NCBI RefSeq assembly: GCF_027105095.1
Contig: NZ_CP114278.1
Coordinates: forward strand, 1,426,001-1,490,000
From: Brevundimonas vesicularis
GTDB taxonomy: Bacteria > Pseudomonadota > Alphaproteobacteria > Caulobacterales > Caulobacteraceae
DNA: 64,000 bases
Reading direction: 5' to 3'
The first letter of the stretch is position 1, and the number at the start of each line of letters is the position of its first letter. Of the stretch, positions 24,513-33,815 are shown piece by piece. Both the position numbers and the translations under genes were made by a program. The notes beneath the pieces are model-generated. The model made no database searches. It was given only the letters and a program-made list of their open reading frames with translations, and was not told the origin of the DNA.

Positions 24513-25467
24513 CCCGGCCATCGCCTTCGGCAACACCGTCGTCATCAAGCCCGCCGGCCCGACCCCGGCCACGGCCGAGGCCCTGATCGCTATCCTGCAT
24601 GAGGCCGGACTGCCCAAGGGCGTGGTCAATATGGTCATCGGCGACGGCGACGTCGGCCGCGCCATCGTGGCCCATCCGGGCATCGACGGCATCAGCTTCA
24701 CCGGCTCGCAGGCTGTGGGCGCGGGCGTCGCCGAGGGCGCGGTCAAGCGTCAGGCGCGGGTCCAGCTGGAGATGGGCGGCAAGAATCCGCTGATCGTTCT
24801 GGACGACGCCGATCTGGACCGGGCTGTGAACATTGCCCTGGACGGCAGCTTCTTCGCCACCGGCCAGCGCTGCACCGCTTCCAGCCGCCTGATCGTTCAG
24901 GACGGCATCCACGACCGGTTCGTCGCCGCCCTGGCTGAGAAGGTCGCGGCCCTGCGCGTCGGCAACGCCCTGGATTCCAACACCCAGATGGGCCCGGCCG
25001 TGACCGAGACCCAGCGCGAGGTCTCCTACAAATACATCGACATCGCCCGCGAAGCCGGCGGCCGCATCGTGACCGGCGGCGAGCGTCTGACCTTCGACGC
25101 GCCCGGCTGGTACGTCCAGCCGACCCTGATCGCCGACACCGCCGCCGACGCGCGCATCAACAACGAAGAGGTCTTCGGCCCCGTCGCCTCGACGATCCGC
25201 GTGGCCAGCTATGAAGAGGCGCTGGCCGTCGCCAACGGTGTCGAGTTCGGCCTGTCAGCGGGCATCGTCACTCAGTCGCTGAAATACGCTCGCGACTTCC
25301 AGAGAAACGCCCGGGCCGGCATGACCATGGTCAATTTGGCAACCGCCGGCGTCGATTATCACGTCCCATTCGGCGGTTCGAAGAAGTCCTCCTACGGCTC
25401 ACGCGAACAGGGCTTCGCGGCCGTGGAGTTCTATACCCAGATCAAGACTTCCTATTCGGCGGGCTGA
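24511..25467 (+). pseudogene. Aldehyde dehydrogenase (ketoglutarate-semialdehyde type), 5' end missing
   Basis: The last 318 residues of an NAD(P)-dependent aldehyde dehydrogenase. The fragment begins inside the cofactor domain (APAIAFGNTVVIKPAG) and keeps the catalytic Glu (LEMGGKNP), the catalytic Cys (GQRCTASS) and the end VPFGGSKKSSYGSREQG. About 150 N-terminal residues are absent. It is most like ketoglutarate-semialdehyde dehydrogenases, and the lactonase directly after it fits a xylose/arabinose oxidative pathway. The frame is open only from 24490, where it merges with the reverse-strand MBL fragment. Confidence 0.82.
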
Positions 25468-25470
25468 TCG

Positions 25471-26325
25471 ATGAGCGAGCCGGAACTGATCTGGGACGTG
25501 CAGGCGGAGCTGGGCGAAGGCCCTGTCTGGGACGCCGCGCGCGGCGCGGTGTGGTTCGTCGACATCAAGGGTCGAAAGCTGCACCGCTACACCCCCGCGA
25601 CCGGCGAAAAGCGCTCGTGGGATACACCCGACCAGACCGGCTTTGCTCTGCCCGCCGAGGACGGTTCGCTGATCTGCGGCGTGCGGGGCGGTCTGTATCG
25701 CTTCGACCCGGAGGAGGGCGATTTCTCGCGCTTCCATCCGGTCGAGGAGGACCGGCCGCAGAACCGTCTGAACGACGGCTTCGTCGCGCCTGACGGGTCG
25801 CTGTGGTTCGGTTCGATGGACGACAGCGAACAGGTCGAAACCGGCGCGCTCTATCGCTGGTTCCGGGGCGAGCTGACACGGCACGATGACGGTTACGGGG
25901 TCACCAACGGCCCCTGCCTCAGCCCCGACGGCCGCACACTCTATCACCACGACACGCTGAAGAAGACGGTCCTGGCCTTCGACCATACGGACGGCCTGCT
26001 GTCGAACAAGCGTGTCTTCGCCGTGACCGAGGACGGCTATGCCGACGGCCCCAGCATGGATGCGGCCGGCGTGCTGCACGTCGGCCTCTTCAACGGCTGG
26101 GGCGTCGCCCGCTTCGCCCCGGATGGCACACGGGTTGGCAAGATCGACGTGCCGGTCCAGACGGTGACCAAGGCGGCCTTCGGCGGCCCGGACCTGCGCG
26201 ATCTCTATATGACCACGGCTTGGCTGGGGAACGCCGACAAGCGGGCCGAGCAGCCGACCCTGGGCGGGCTTTATCGCGTGCGCGTCAAGACGCCGGGCCT
26301 GCCGCAGAACCGGATCAAGCTGTGA
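25471..26325 (+). CDS. SMP-30/gluconolactonase family lactonase
   Basis: A 284-residue six-bladed beta-propeller. Conserved features are the N-terminal metal Glu (LGEGPVWD), NRLNDGFVAPDGSLWFGSMD with the Asn and Asp metal ligands, and a DGYADGPSMD block. It opens sugar lactones such as xylono- or arabinonolactone to acids. It starts three bases after the aldehyde dehydrogenase stop and overlaps the epimerase start. In Caulobacter the equivalent neighbours belong to the D-xylose pathway, so a pentonolactonase is the best guess. Confidence 0.88.
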   Translation: MSEPELIWDVQAELGEGPVWDAARGAVWFVDIKGRKLHRYTPATGEKRSWDTPDQTGFALPAEDGSLICGVRGGLYRFDPEEGDFSRFHPVEEDRPQNRLNDGFVAPDGSLWFGSMDDSEQVETGALYRWFRGELTRHDDGYGVTNGPCLSPDGRTLYHHDTLKKTVLAFDHTDGLLSNKRVFAVTEDGYADGPSMDAAGVLHVGLFNGWGVARFAPDGTRVGKIDVPVQTVTKAAFGGPDLRDLYMTTAWLGNADKRAEQPTLGGLYRVRVKTPGLPQNRIKL

Positions 26326-27188
26326 TCGCTCTGAAGGCCGGCGACTGGCGCGCGACCTTGGCGCCAGAGTTGGGTGGGTCCGTCCTAAGCCTCGACTGGC
26401 GCGGTCAGCCGGTGTTCCGACCCACGCCAGAAGGGGCCAGCGACATTTTGGAGACGGCCTGTTTCCCGCTGGTCCCCTACGCCAATAGGATCGCCGACGG
26501 TCGCTTCGTTTTCGAGGGAAGCTCGGTTCACCTGCCAGTGCGTGATCGGTTCGCGCCCCATGCGATCCATGGCGAGGGCTGGCTGCAGTCCTGGACGGTC
26601 GAAAGACAATCCGCCGATACAGTTGCAATGACGTTGAATTGGGCCGGCGATCCCGACGGCTGGCCATGGCCCTGGTTCGCGCGGCAAAGCGTATCCCTGT
26701 CCAGCGAGGGACTGCAGATCGGCGTGTCCGTCACGAACACGGGCGAGGACGCCATGCCGGCAGGTCTGGGGCTGCACCCCTATTTCCACAGATATCCAGA
26801 CAGCCGGCTCACGCTTCCTGCCGAGGGGGTATGGATCACCGACGCCCGTCAAATTCCGGAACGGCTGGCACCGGTCGCCGAGGTTGTGGACTGGTCGAAT
26901 GGCGTAGATCTCGCCGACGCCCCCTTCGTCGATCACGCCTACGCTGGCTGGAGCGGAGAGGCGTTCCTGAACGGCGGCGGTCGCCGCGTTACCTTGACCG
27001 CCGACGCGGCCGCGCGCTGGAGCCAGGTGTATATGCCTGTCGACGCTGACTTCTGTTGCGTCGAACCCGTCACTCACCGCCCGGACGCTCACAACGCTCC
27101 GCCTGGCGAGGATCATGGTCTGATCGGCCTGGAGCCCGGCCGAACCCTGTCGCTCACCATCATGATCGGCGCAGTGTCGTCAAGTTGA
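26322..27188 (+). CDS. Aldose 1-epimerase family protein
   Basis: A 288-residue galactose-mutarotase-fold protein. The key residues are in YANRIADGRF, HAIHGEGW (catalytic His), GLHPYFHR, and the late Glu in FCCVEPVTHRPDAHN. It interconverts alpha and beta sugar anomers before oxidation. The GTG start overlaps the lactonase stop (GTGA), so it is part of the same operon. Confidence 0.87.
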   Translation: MIALKAGDWRATLAPELGGSVLSLDWRGQPVFRPTPEGASDILETACFPLVPYANRIADGRFVFEGSSVHLPVRDRFAPHAIHGEGWLQSWTVERQSADTVAMTLNWAGDPDGWPWPWFARQSVSLSSEGLQIGVSVTNTGEDAMPAGLGLHPYFHRYPDSRLTLPAEGVWITDARQIPERLAPVAEVVDWSNGVDLADAPFVDHAYAGWSGEAFLNGGGRRVTLTADAAARWSQVYMPVDADFCCVEPVTHRPDAHNAPPGEDHGLIGLEPGRTLSLTIMIGAVSSS

Positions 27189-27350
27189 TGACCATGGCGC
27201 CCACAGGGTCAAGCCGCTGCTTGCGCGGCGACAACGAGTCGTCGCGGATGGAGAGCGACCGAGCCAGGAGACCGCCGTCGAACGTTGAGCTCGGAACCCC
27301 GCGGACCGTCATCCGCTTTGGAAGCTGAGCGTGAGAGGGGGCAGCTAGCG

Positions 27351-28088
27351 GTGCAATATCCGACGACGACGTCAGGTGAGGCGTGGCGGCCCTACTGCGG
27401 ATCTGCGCCGGACTTTGGCGAGTGGCGCTGGAACCTTGATCCGGTGCTGCTGCTTTTGCTGGCCGCTGCGACGGGGTTGGTTCTTTGGCGGTTGGAAGGG
27501 CGGCGGCGCGGCTATGGCCTGGCGGCCGTCGCGGTATTGGCCGTTGGATTTGTCTCCCCGCTGTGCGCCCTTAGCTCGGCGCTTTTCTCCGCGCGGACGG
27601 TTCATCATGTGCTGTTGGTCGGCCTCGCCGCGCCCCTGCTGGCGGCGGCGTTGCCGATAAGACGATATGGGTCGCTGATCCTGGCGACGGCGGTGCAGGC
27701 GGTGGTGTTCTGGGCTTGGCACGCGCCCGACGCCTATGGCGCCGCCCTGTCGAGCGATGCGGTCTATTGGCTGATGCAGATCAGTCTGCTGGCGAGCGCC
27801 GTCTGGTTCTGGTGCGCTGCGCGGTCGGCGTCTGCGCCGGCGGCGGTCATCGCCCTGCTGGCGGCCATGCTGGCGATGGGGCTGCTCGGGGCGGTGCTGA
27901 CCTTTGCGGGGCAGGCGGTCTATGCGCCCCATGCCTATTCGACCCTGGCCTGGGGCCTGACGCCGCTCGAGGATCAGCAGGCGGCCGGGCTGATTATGTG
28001 GGCGCCGGCGTCGGCGCTGTATCTGTTCGCCGCCCTGTGGCGGCTGGGGCGGATGATCGGCCCGGACGCCGAGGCGCATCCGGCATGA
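27351..28088 (+). CDS. ctaG: CtaG/caa3-type cytochrome oxidase assembly protein
   Basis: A 245-residue membrane protein with about seven helices. Family blocks seen are PYCGSAPDFGEWRWNLDP, HHVLLVGLAAPLLA, VFWAWHAPDAYGAAL and GAVLTFAGQAVYAPH. This is the Bacillus-type CtaG (caa3_CtaG) that helps load copper into heme-copper oxidases, not the Cox11 type. I chose the GTG at 27351 after a GAGAGGGGG stretch; a TTG at 27285 would add 22 residues. It heads the respiratory cluster. Confidence 0.83.
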   Translation: MQYPTTTSGEAWRPYCGSAPDFGEWRWNLDPVLLLLLAAATGLVLWRLEGRRRGYGLAAVAVLAVGFVSPLCALSSALFSARTVHHVLLVGLAAPLLAAALPIRRYGSLILATAVQAVVFWAWHAPDAYGAALSSDAVYWLMQISLLASAVWFWCAARSASAPAAVIALLAAMLAMGLLGAVLTFAGQAVYAPHAYSTLAWGLTPLEDQQAAGLIMWAPASALYLFAALWRLGRMIGPDAEAHPA

Positions 28089-28804
28089 TCGAAAGACTGT
28101 TCAGACAGCTGCTGGAATGGGCGGCCGGTCACCATGACGAGGGCCGCTATTCGCCCGTCGGCATCGGCTTTCATTGGGTGATGGCGGGGCTGGTGATCTT
28201 CCAACTCGGCTGGGGCTGGTGGATGGGGCGGCAGCCGGTGGGCGGGGCCATGATGGCCGCCTACGAACTGCATTTCGCGATCGGCGTGCTGATGCTGATC
28301 CTGGTGATGGGCCGGCTGTCGTGGCGACTGCTGGCGCCCGACCTGATCAATGATGCGGACAAGCCGGGTTGGGAAAGCATGGCCGCCCATGTGACCCACT
28401 ATGTCTTCTACATCTGCCTGTTCGGCCTGCCGCTGTCAGGCTGGGCCATGATTTCGGCGACGGATCGGACGCGTCAGCTGGAGACGTTGGGCTTCATCAA
28501 ATGGCCGCTGCTGCCGCTGCAGGATCTGTCCAACACCCAGCTATGGGCGATCGAGGCGGCGGCGGAATGGATGCACTGGGGACTGGTCATCACGCTGCTG
28601 CTGATGATCCCGATCCACGCCGGCGCGGCGCTCAAGCACCATCTGATCGATAGGGACGACGTGTTTCACGCGATGCTGCCGGTCGTGCCGCGGCTTCGAC
28701 CGAAGCGGACCCGGTGGCAGCGGCGCTGGCGCGCGCTGGAGAAGCGGGTTGCGTCGACAGCCAGGACGCTATGGCGCGGGCTTCTGGGTCCGAAAGCGAT
28801 TTGA
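28085..28804 (+). CDS. Cytochrome b561-type diheme membrane protein
   Basis: A 239-residue protein with four main helices and the heme-binding His of bacterial b561 proteins: GFHWVMAGLVIFQ, ELHFAIGVLMLIL, HVTHYVFYICLFGLPLSGWAM and HWGLVITLLLMIPIHAGAALKHHL. It probably moves electrons between the quinone pool and periplasmic partners. It overlaps ctaG by four bases. Its basic tail (RPKRTRWQRRWR) lies over the 3' end of the opposite cytochrome c gene. Confidence 0.85.
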   Translation: MIERLFRQLLEWAAGHHDEGRYSPVGIGFHWVMAGLVIFQLGWGWWMGRQPVGGAMMAAYELHFAIGVLMLILVMGRLSWRLLAPDLINDADKPGWESMAAHVTHYVFYICLFGLPLSGWAMISATDRTRQLETLGFIKWPLLPLQDLSNTQLWAIEAAAEWMHWGLVITLLLMIPIHAGAALKHHLIDRDDVFHAMLPVVPRLRPKRTRWQRRWRALEKRVASTARTLWRGLLGPKAI

Positions 28805-29384
28805 CGGCGGCGGCCATGACGCCGCGCGGGTCGTTGCGGCGTTTGCCCGCTTTCCAGCGGTCGATCTGTTCCAACGTATAGGCGGCGGGCTGGCCGGCGA
28901 TCTGCGGATTGCCGCCCTGGCCCGAGCCTTGACCCCGGTCGCCGTGACATGAGGCGCAGGCGACGATGCCGCGCGAAGGGTCGCCGTGCAGATAGAGGGC
29001 GGGCGCAGGCGCCATCGACGCGGGCGTTTGCGTCGGCGGCGCGGGCAGGGCGGCGTAGTAGGCGGCGACCTCGCGTCGGCCCTGTTGGTCCAAGGCCTTG
29101 GCGATGCGGGTCATGGCGTCGTCGGGACGCAGGCCCGATGCATAGTCTTCCAACTGCTTTTGCAGATAGCCGGCGTCCAAGCCCGCCAGCCTCGGGGCTG
29201 CGACCCCGTCCCCGCCTCCGTCCAGTCCGTGACAGGTAAAGCAGGCGTTTGCCGCCCCGCCGGCGCCGCCGCTCATGGCGATGACCCCACCATTGGCCGT
29301 GAAGGTGCGATCCGTCTGGCCCGGCGTGGAGTCGCAGGCGGCCAGGCCGGTCAGCAAAACAAGGACGGAAAGGGAGGCGCGCAC
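28632..29384 (-). CDS. Diheme cytochrome c lipoprotein
   Basis: A 250-residue protein with a lipobox (LTGLAAC) and two c-type heme sites, CFTCH and CASCH, each in a cytochrome c domain. Such c4-like proteins carry electrons to terminal oxidases. The C-terminal 55 residues are Ala/Ser-rich and lie in DNA that also codes the b561 tail on the opposite strand, a 173-base convergent overlap. The start is taken as the GTG at 29384, giving a good lipoprotein leader; there is no upstream ATG of quality. Confidence 0.8.
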   Translation of the reverse strand: MRASLSVLVLLTGLAACDSTPGQTDRTFTANGGVIAMSGGAGGAANACFTCHGLDGGGDGVAAPRLAGLDAGYLQKQLEDYASGLRPDDAMTRIAKALDQQGRREVAAYYAALPAPPTQTPASMAPAPALYLHGDPSRGIVACASCHGDRGQGSGQGGNPQIAGQPAAYTLEQIDRWKAGKRRNDPRGVMAAAVKSLSDPEARAIASWLSTQPASPARASAAATGSASVEAAARPAASRETRRPYRSDGA

Positions 29385-29528
29385 GGCGGTGCAACACCTG
29401 CTTATGGCGAAGGTTCCTTGCGGCGATGCGCCGAGGCTCCATGTCGCAGTCGGGAACCTCCGTCCGACAAGAGGATTGCTCTGGCGAAGCTTTGGGGGCG
29501 GATGGGTTTGCGGACAGCGGGTGAAGCG

Positions 29529-29900
29529 ATGGGACGACGGGCGGCGGCCTGCGCGCTGGCGCTCGCCCTGTGCGCCTGCGTGGACAAGTCCGACCTGCCC
29601 CGGCCGGTGGTTCAGGCCGATGCCGCCGCCGGACTGGCCGTGATCAAGGAGGTCGGTTGCGGCGCCTGTCACCGTATCCCCGGCGTCGCCTGGCCGGAGG
29701 GCCGGTCCGGCTCGAACCTTGCGGGGTTCGGCGCGCGTCCCCTGATCGCCGGACGTCTGCCGAACCAGCCCGATGTCCTGATCCGCTGGCTGATCGACGC
29801 GCCGTCGATGGACCCCGGAACCGCCATGCCGCCCATGCCCCTGACGCAAGACCAAGTCCGCGACGTCGCGGCCTATCTGTATACGCTCGATGAAGACTGA
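29529..29900 (+). CDS. Monoheme cytochrome c lipoprotein
   Basis: A 123-residue protein with a lipoprotein leader (ALALALCAC), one heme site (GCGACHRIPG) and a later Met ligand region (AMPPMPLTQDQVRDVAAYLYT). It should pass electrons to the CuA site of the adjacent oxidase. It overlaps coxB by 11 bases. An ATG at 29502 is also possible, but 29529 gives a normal signal peptide. Confidence 0.83.
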   Translation: MGRRAAACALALALCACVDKSDLPRPVVQADAAAGLAVIKEVGCGACHRIPGVAWPEGRSGSNLAGFGARPLIAGRLPNQPDVLIRWLIDAPSMDPGTAMPPMPLTQDQVRDVAAYLYTLDED

Positions 29901-30867
29901 CGCCCCTCCCGGAATCGCCGGCTGGCCGCCGCCCGTGCTGGATCCAGCCGGGCCGTTCGCCGGACCGATCCAGACCGTCGCCTGGGTGCTGTTCATCATG
30001 GCGGCGGTGGTGATGGTCGTGGTGGCGGTGGCGCTGGGCATCGCCCTGTTCGGTCCGCGCAAATGGAAGCGCCGGGTCGGCGGCGAACGCCTGATCTGGA
30101 TTGCGGGACTGGTCTTCCCGGTGGTCGTTCTGACCGGACTGCTGGTCTATGGGCTGACCACCACGGCGCGGGTGGCCGATGCGCCCAAGCCCGGCGAAAT
30201 GCGGGTGCGCGTCACTGGCGAAATGTGGTGGTGGCGCGTCGCCTATCTGGACGGTCAGGGGCGAGAAATCGTGCAGGACGCAAACGAGGTCCACATCCCG
30301 GCCGGCCAGCCCGTCGTGTTCGAGCTGGAAAGCGCGGACGTGATCCACAGCTTCTGGGTGCCGCGCCTGGGCGGAAAGACCGACATGATCCCCGGCCGCC
30401 GCAACTTCATGCGGCTGCAAGCCGATGAGCCTGGCACCTATGGCGGCCAATGCGCCGAATATTGCGGCGGTCCTCACGCGCTGATGGGGCTGGTGGTGGT
30501 GGCCCATGCGCCGGACGACTATGCCGCCTGGTTGGCGCGTCAGTCGCGGCCGGCCGCCGTCGTGCCCTCGGCCCAGGGGCCGCTCGCCTTGATCGATCAG
30601 GGGCGCAACGTCTTCGCCGCCTCAGGCTGCACCGCGTGTCACACCATTCGCGGGACCGAGGCGAACGGTCTGGCGGGACCGGACCTGACCCACGTCGGCT
30701 CGCGCCAGACGCTGGGCGCCGGCATCCTTCCGAACAATCAGGGGACGATGGCCGGCTGGATTTCGGACAGCCAGAGCCTGAAGCCCGGCAATCGGATGCC
30801 GTCCTATGCCGTCCTGTCGGGCCAGGACGTGCGCGCCGTCGCCGCCTATCTGGAAAGTCTGAAATGA
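29890..30867 (+). CDS. coxB: Cytochrome c oxidase subunit II with fused cytochrome c
   Basis: A 325-residue subunit. It has two membrane helices (about 28-55 and 70-92) and a CuA cupredoxin domain with HSFWVPRLGGKTD and CAEYCGGPHALM, which give both Cys, the bridging Glu region, His and Met. A C-terminal cytochrome c domain with CTACH follows. The fused heme makes this a caa3-type oxidase, able to take electrons from lipid-anchored cytochromes. Stop and ctaD start overlap (ATGA). Confidence 0.93.
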   Translation: MKTDAPPGIAGWPPPVLDPAGPFAGPIQTVAWVLFIMAAVVMVVVAVALGIALFGPRKWKRRVGGERLIWIAGLVFPVVVLTGLLVYGLTTTARVADAPKPGEMRVRVTGEMWWWRVAYLDGQGREIVQDANEVHIPAGQPVVFELESADVIHSFWVPRLGGKTDMIPGRRNFMRLQADEPGTYGGQCAEYCGGPHALMGLVVVAHAPDDYAAWLARQSRPAAVVPSAQGPLALIDQGRNVFAASGCTACHTIRGTEANGLAGPDLTHVGSRQTLGAGILPNNQGTMAGWISDSQSLKPGNRMPSYAVLSGQDVRAVAAYLESLK

Positions 30868-33410
30868 GTTCGGAAACCGGGTTCGATCCCGAACTCTACA
30901 AACGCTTCCCCACCACCGAAGCCCGGCCCGAGGGCGAACTGGAGCAGCTCGACGAGGTCTGGTGCGGCCCGCGGCGGCCGTGGGAGTGGATCACGGCGAT
31001 CAACAACAACTACATCGGCGTCTATTACGTCGGCGCGGCCATGCTGTTCTTTGTGCTGGCAGGCGTGCTGGCGCTGCTGATGCGGACCCAGCTGGCCCTG
31101 CCGATGACAGGTTTCCTGGCGCAGGAAACCTACAACCAGATATTCACCATGCACGGCACGGTGATGATGTTCCTGTTCGCCGTGCCCGCGGTCGAGGCGC
31201 TGGGCGTGCTGTTGCTGCCGCAGATGCTGGGGGCGCGCGATCTGCCGTTCCCGAGGCTGAGCGCCTACGCCTTCTGGGCCTATCTGGTCGGCGGGCTGTG
31301 CTTCTTCGCCTCGCTGTTCTTCGGTCTGGCGCCGAATGGCGGCTGGTTCATGTATCCACCGCTGACGTCGACGACTTACTCACCGGGCATTAACGCCGAC
31401 TTCTGGCTCCTGGGCATCGGCTTTATCGAGATCTCGGCCATCGCCGGCGCCATCGAGATCATCGTCGGGGTGCTGAAGACGCGCGCGCCGGGGATGACGT
31501 TGGACAAGCTGCCGATCTTCGCCTGGGCCATGCTGATCTTCGCCTGCATGATCATCATCGCCTTCCCGTCGATCATTCTGTCGACCCTGCTGCTGGAGCT
31601 GGAACGCGCGCTGGGCTGGCCCTTCTTCGATGCGGCCAAGGGCGGCGACCCCATGCTGTGGCAGCATCTGTTCTGGTTCTTCGGCCACCCCGAGGTCTAC
31701 ATCATCTTCCTGCCGGCGGCGGGGGCGATGTCGACCCTGATCCCGGCCGTCGCCCAGACCAAGCTGGTCGGTTATCGGCTGGTGGTGCTGGCCATGCTGG
31801 CGACCGGCTTCATCAGCTTCGGCGTCTGGGCGCACCACATGTTCACCACGGGCATGCCGCAGATCTCGATCAACTATTTCAGCGCCGCCTCCATGGCCGT
31901 CAGCGTGCCGGCGGGGGTGCAGGTCTTCGCCTGGATCGCCACACTGGCGGCGGGCAAGATGCGGTTCAACACGCCCGGCCTGTTCGCGGTCGGGGGGCTG
32001 GTGATCTTCGTCATGGGCGGGCTGACCGGGGTGATGGTCGCCATGGTGCCGTTCGACTGGCAGGCCCACGACAGCTATTTCATCGTCGCCCACCTGCATT
32101 ACGTCCTGATCGGCGGAATGGTCTTCCCGCTCTTCGCCGCCATCTACTACTGGACGCCGATGTCCAGCAGCCGGCCGCTCAGCGAGCGGTGGGGCAAGTG
32201 GATCTTCTGGCTGATGTTCGTCGGTCACAACGTCACATTCATGCCCATGCACCTGACCGGACTGATGGGCATGCCGCGCCGGGTCTATACCTATCTGCCG
32301 GATCGGGGCTGGGACCTGCCCAATATGATCTCGACCGTCGGCTCCTTCATGTTCGGCCTGGCGGTGGTGTTGTGGATGATCGACATGATCCGCAACTTCC
32401 GGCCCTTCGGAGAGAAGGACGCGGGCAATGTCTTTGGCGGGCCGGGGCTGGAATGGTTGCCCGCCGGCCGATACTCGCTGCGGTCCGTCCCCGTGATCAA
32501 GAGCCTGTACCCGGTGTGGGACCAGCCGAACCTGGCGCGCGATGTCGAGGCCGGGCGCTACTTCCTGCCCGGCGCGCCGCGCGGCGAGCGCGAGACCATG
32601 ATCACCAGTCCGATCAACGCCGAGCCTCAATATCTCCAGCGGATGCCCCGGCCGTCCAGCTGGTATGTCTGGGGGGCGATCTTCACCGCCGGCTTTTTCT
32701 TGATCCTGACGATCCAGGCCTATGTCGCCTCCTTGGTCAGCGGCGTGCTGGCCGTCTACTGCATTCTCAAATGGTGCTGGGGACTGGATCGCCCCAGCGG
32801 TCCAGCGACAGTGGACGTCGGCGGCGGCGTGCGACTGCCGACCTATGTGTCCGGCCCCAGCAGTCACGGCTGGTGGGCGATGGTCATCACCCTGATCGTG
32901 TCGGGCATGGTCGCGATCATGGCCTGCTTCTCCTACGTCTTCCTGTGGAGCCGGCGGCCGGACCTGTGGCAGGCGCCGCCCGAGATCGGCTCGCTGCCTT
33001 TGACCCTGGGTTTGCTGGCGGCCGCCGGAATCGGCGCCTGGGCGTCTCAAGGCGCGCTGAAGCTGGACCGGCCGCGCAGCGCCGGCATCGCCGCCATTCT
33101 GATGCTGGTCGCTACCCTGGCGGCGGGCGGCGCCTTTGCGGCCGAGGCCTCGGCCTGGTGGAGCTCGGGCCTTCGCCCCGACGCCTCCAGCCAGGGCGCG
33201 ACCGTCTATGCGCTGTTGGCCTGGCAAGGGACATTCGTCGGCATTTCGCTATTGATGGGGCCGTTCGTCCTGCTGCGCTGGCTTTGCGGCCTGGTGTCGT
33301 CCCGTTATCCGGCGACCTTCGAAGTGGTCGCCCTGTTCGTGACCTTCACGGCGGTTCAGGGCGCGGCGACGACCCTTCTGATCCGCCTGTTCCCGGGCGT
33401 CGGCGCATGA
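30864..33410 (+). CDS. ctaD: Cytochrome c oxidase subunit I-III fusion
   Basis: An 848-residue protein joining CoxA and CoxC. The first 600 residues carry all catalytic marks: heme a His in FTMHGTVMMF, the CuB His and cross-linked Tyr in GHPEVYIIFLP, the CuB pair WAHHMFTTG, and the heme ligands in VAHLHYVLIG. From about residue 640 the helices match subunit III (WWAMVITLIVSGMVAIMACF, and a late LAWQGTF segment). This pumps protons while reducing oxygen. I-III fusions are known in caa3 oxidases. Confidence 0.93.
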   Translation: MSSETGFDPELYKRFPTTEARPEGELEQLDEVWCGPRRPWEWITAINNNYIGVYYVGAAMLFFVLAGVLALLMRTQLALPMTGFLAQETYNQIFTMHGTVMMFLFAVPAVEALGVLLLPQMLGARDLPFPRLSAYAFWAYLVGGLCFFASLFFGLAPNGGWFMYPPLTSTTYSPGINADFWLLGIGFIEISAIAGAIEIIVGVLKTRAPGMTLDKLPIFAWAMLIFACMIIIAFPSIILSTLLLELERALGWPFFDAAKGGDPMLWQHLFWFFGHPEVYIIFLPAAGAMSTLIPAVAQTKLVGYRLVVLAMLATGFISFGVWAHHMFTTGMPQISINYFSAASMAVSVPAGVQVFAWIATLAAGKMRFNTPGLFAVGGLVIFVMGGLTGVMVAMVPFDWQAHDSYFIVAHLHYVLIGGMVFPLFAAIYYWTPMSSSRPLSERWGKWIFWLMFVGHNVTFMPMHLTGLMGMPRRVYTYLPDRGWDLPNMISTVGSFMFGLAVVLWMIDMIRNFRPFGEKDAGNVFGGPGLEWLPAGRYSLRSVPVIKSLYPVWDQPNLARDVEAGRYFLPGAPRGERETMITSPINAEPQYLQRMPRPSSWYVWGAIFTAGFFLILTIQAYVASLVSGVLAVYCILKWCWGLDRPSGPATVDVGGGVRLPTYVSGPSSHGWWAMVITLIVSGMVAIMACFSYVFLWSRRPDLWQAPPEIGSLPLTLGLLAAAGIGAWASQGALKLDRPRSAGIAAILMLVATLAAGGAFAAEASAWWSSGLRPDASSQGATVYALLAWQGTFVGISLLMGPFVLLRWLCGLVSSRYPATFEVVALFVTFTAVQGAATTLLIRLFPGVGA

Positions 33411-33715
33411 GGTTCTGGCTGTTGATGCTGGGCGGCCTCCTGATCTGGGCCGCCCATTTCTTGGGCCTGTATCTGCTGTCGAGCGCCAGCGACGTGGCCC
33501 GCGATGATGCAGGCGCATGGAACGGAGTGGGTTTGATCTTCAGCCTGATCTGTCTGATGGTGATCGCCGTCTTGTGTTGGCGCTGCATCGTCTGGCTGAG
33601 AATGAAGCCTAGGGACGAGACCCGCGCCTTTGGGCTTCGGCTTGCGGTCGCCGGCGGTCTGCTCGGCGGGATCGGCGTCGTGTTTCAGACCTTGGTGCTG
33701 CTCGCGCCAGTCTGA
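33407..33715 (+). CDS. Small membrane protein of the oxidase cluster
   Basis: A 102-residue protein with three predicted membrane helices (about 4-24, 42-62, 78-98). It starts inside the ctaD stop codon (ATGA), so it is surely part of the operon. Opening residues WAAHFLGLYLLSS resemble small uncharacterised proteins that follow fused oxidase genes. It might be an oxidase accessory subunit; the sequence shows no cofactor-binding pattern. Confidence 0.72.
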   Translation: MRFWLLMLGGLLIWAAHFLGLYLLSSASDVARDDAGAWNGVGLIFSLICLMVIAVLCWRCIVWLRMKPRDETRAFGLRLAVAGGLLGGIGVVFQTLVLLAPV

Positions 33716-33815
33716 TCGACCCTTGGGCCGAAATGACGCGGTGCCGATATGGCCATCCGGTGAACCATTTCCCTATCAGACGGTTAGCCAAGCCTGACTT
33801 CAGGAGAGGGCCAGC

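Noticed and set aside
31380..33227. A 615-codon minus-strand frame opposite the oxidase subunit I-III gene
   Set aside because: Its composition is that of a reverse-strand shadow; the plus-strand frame has complete heme and CuB ligands.
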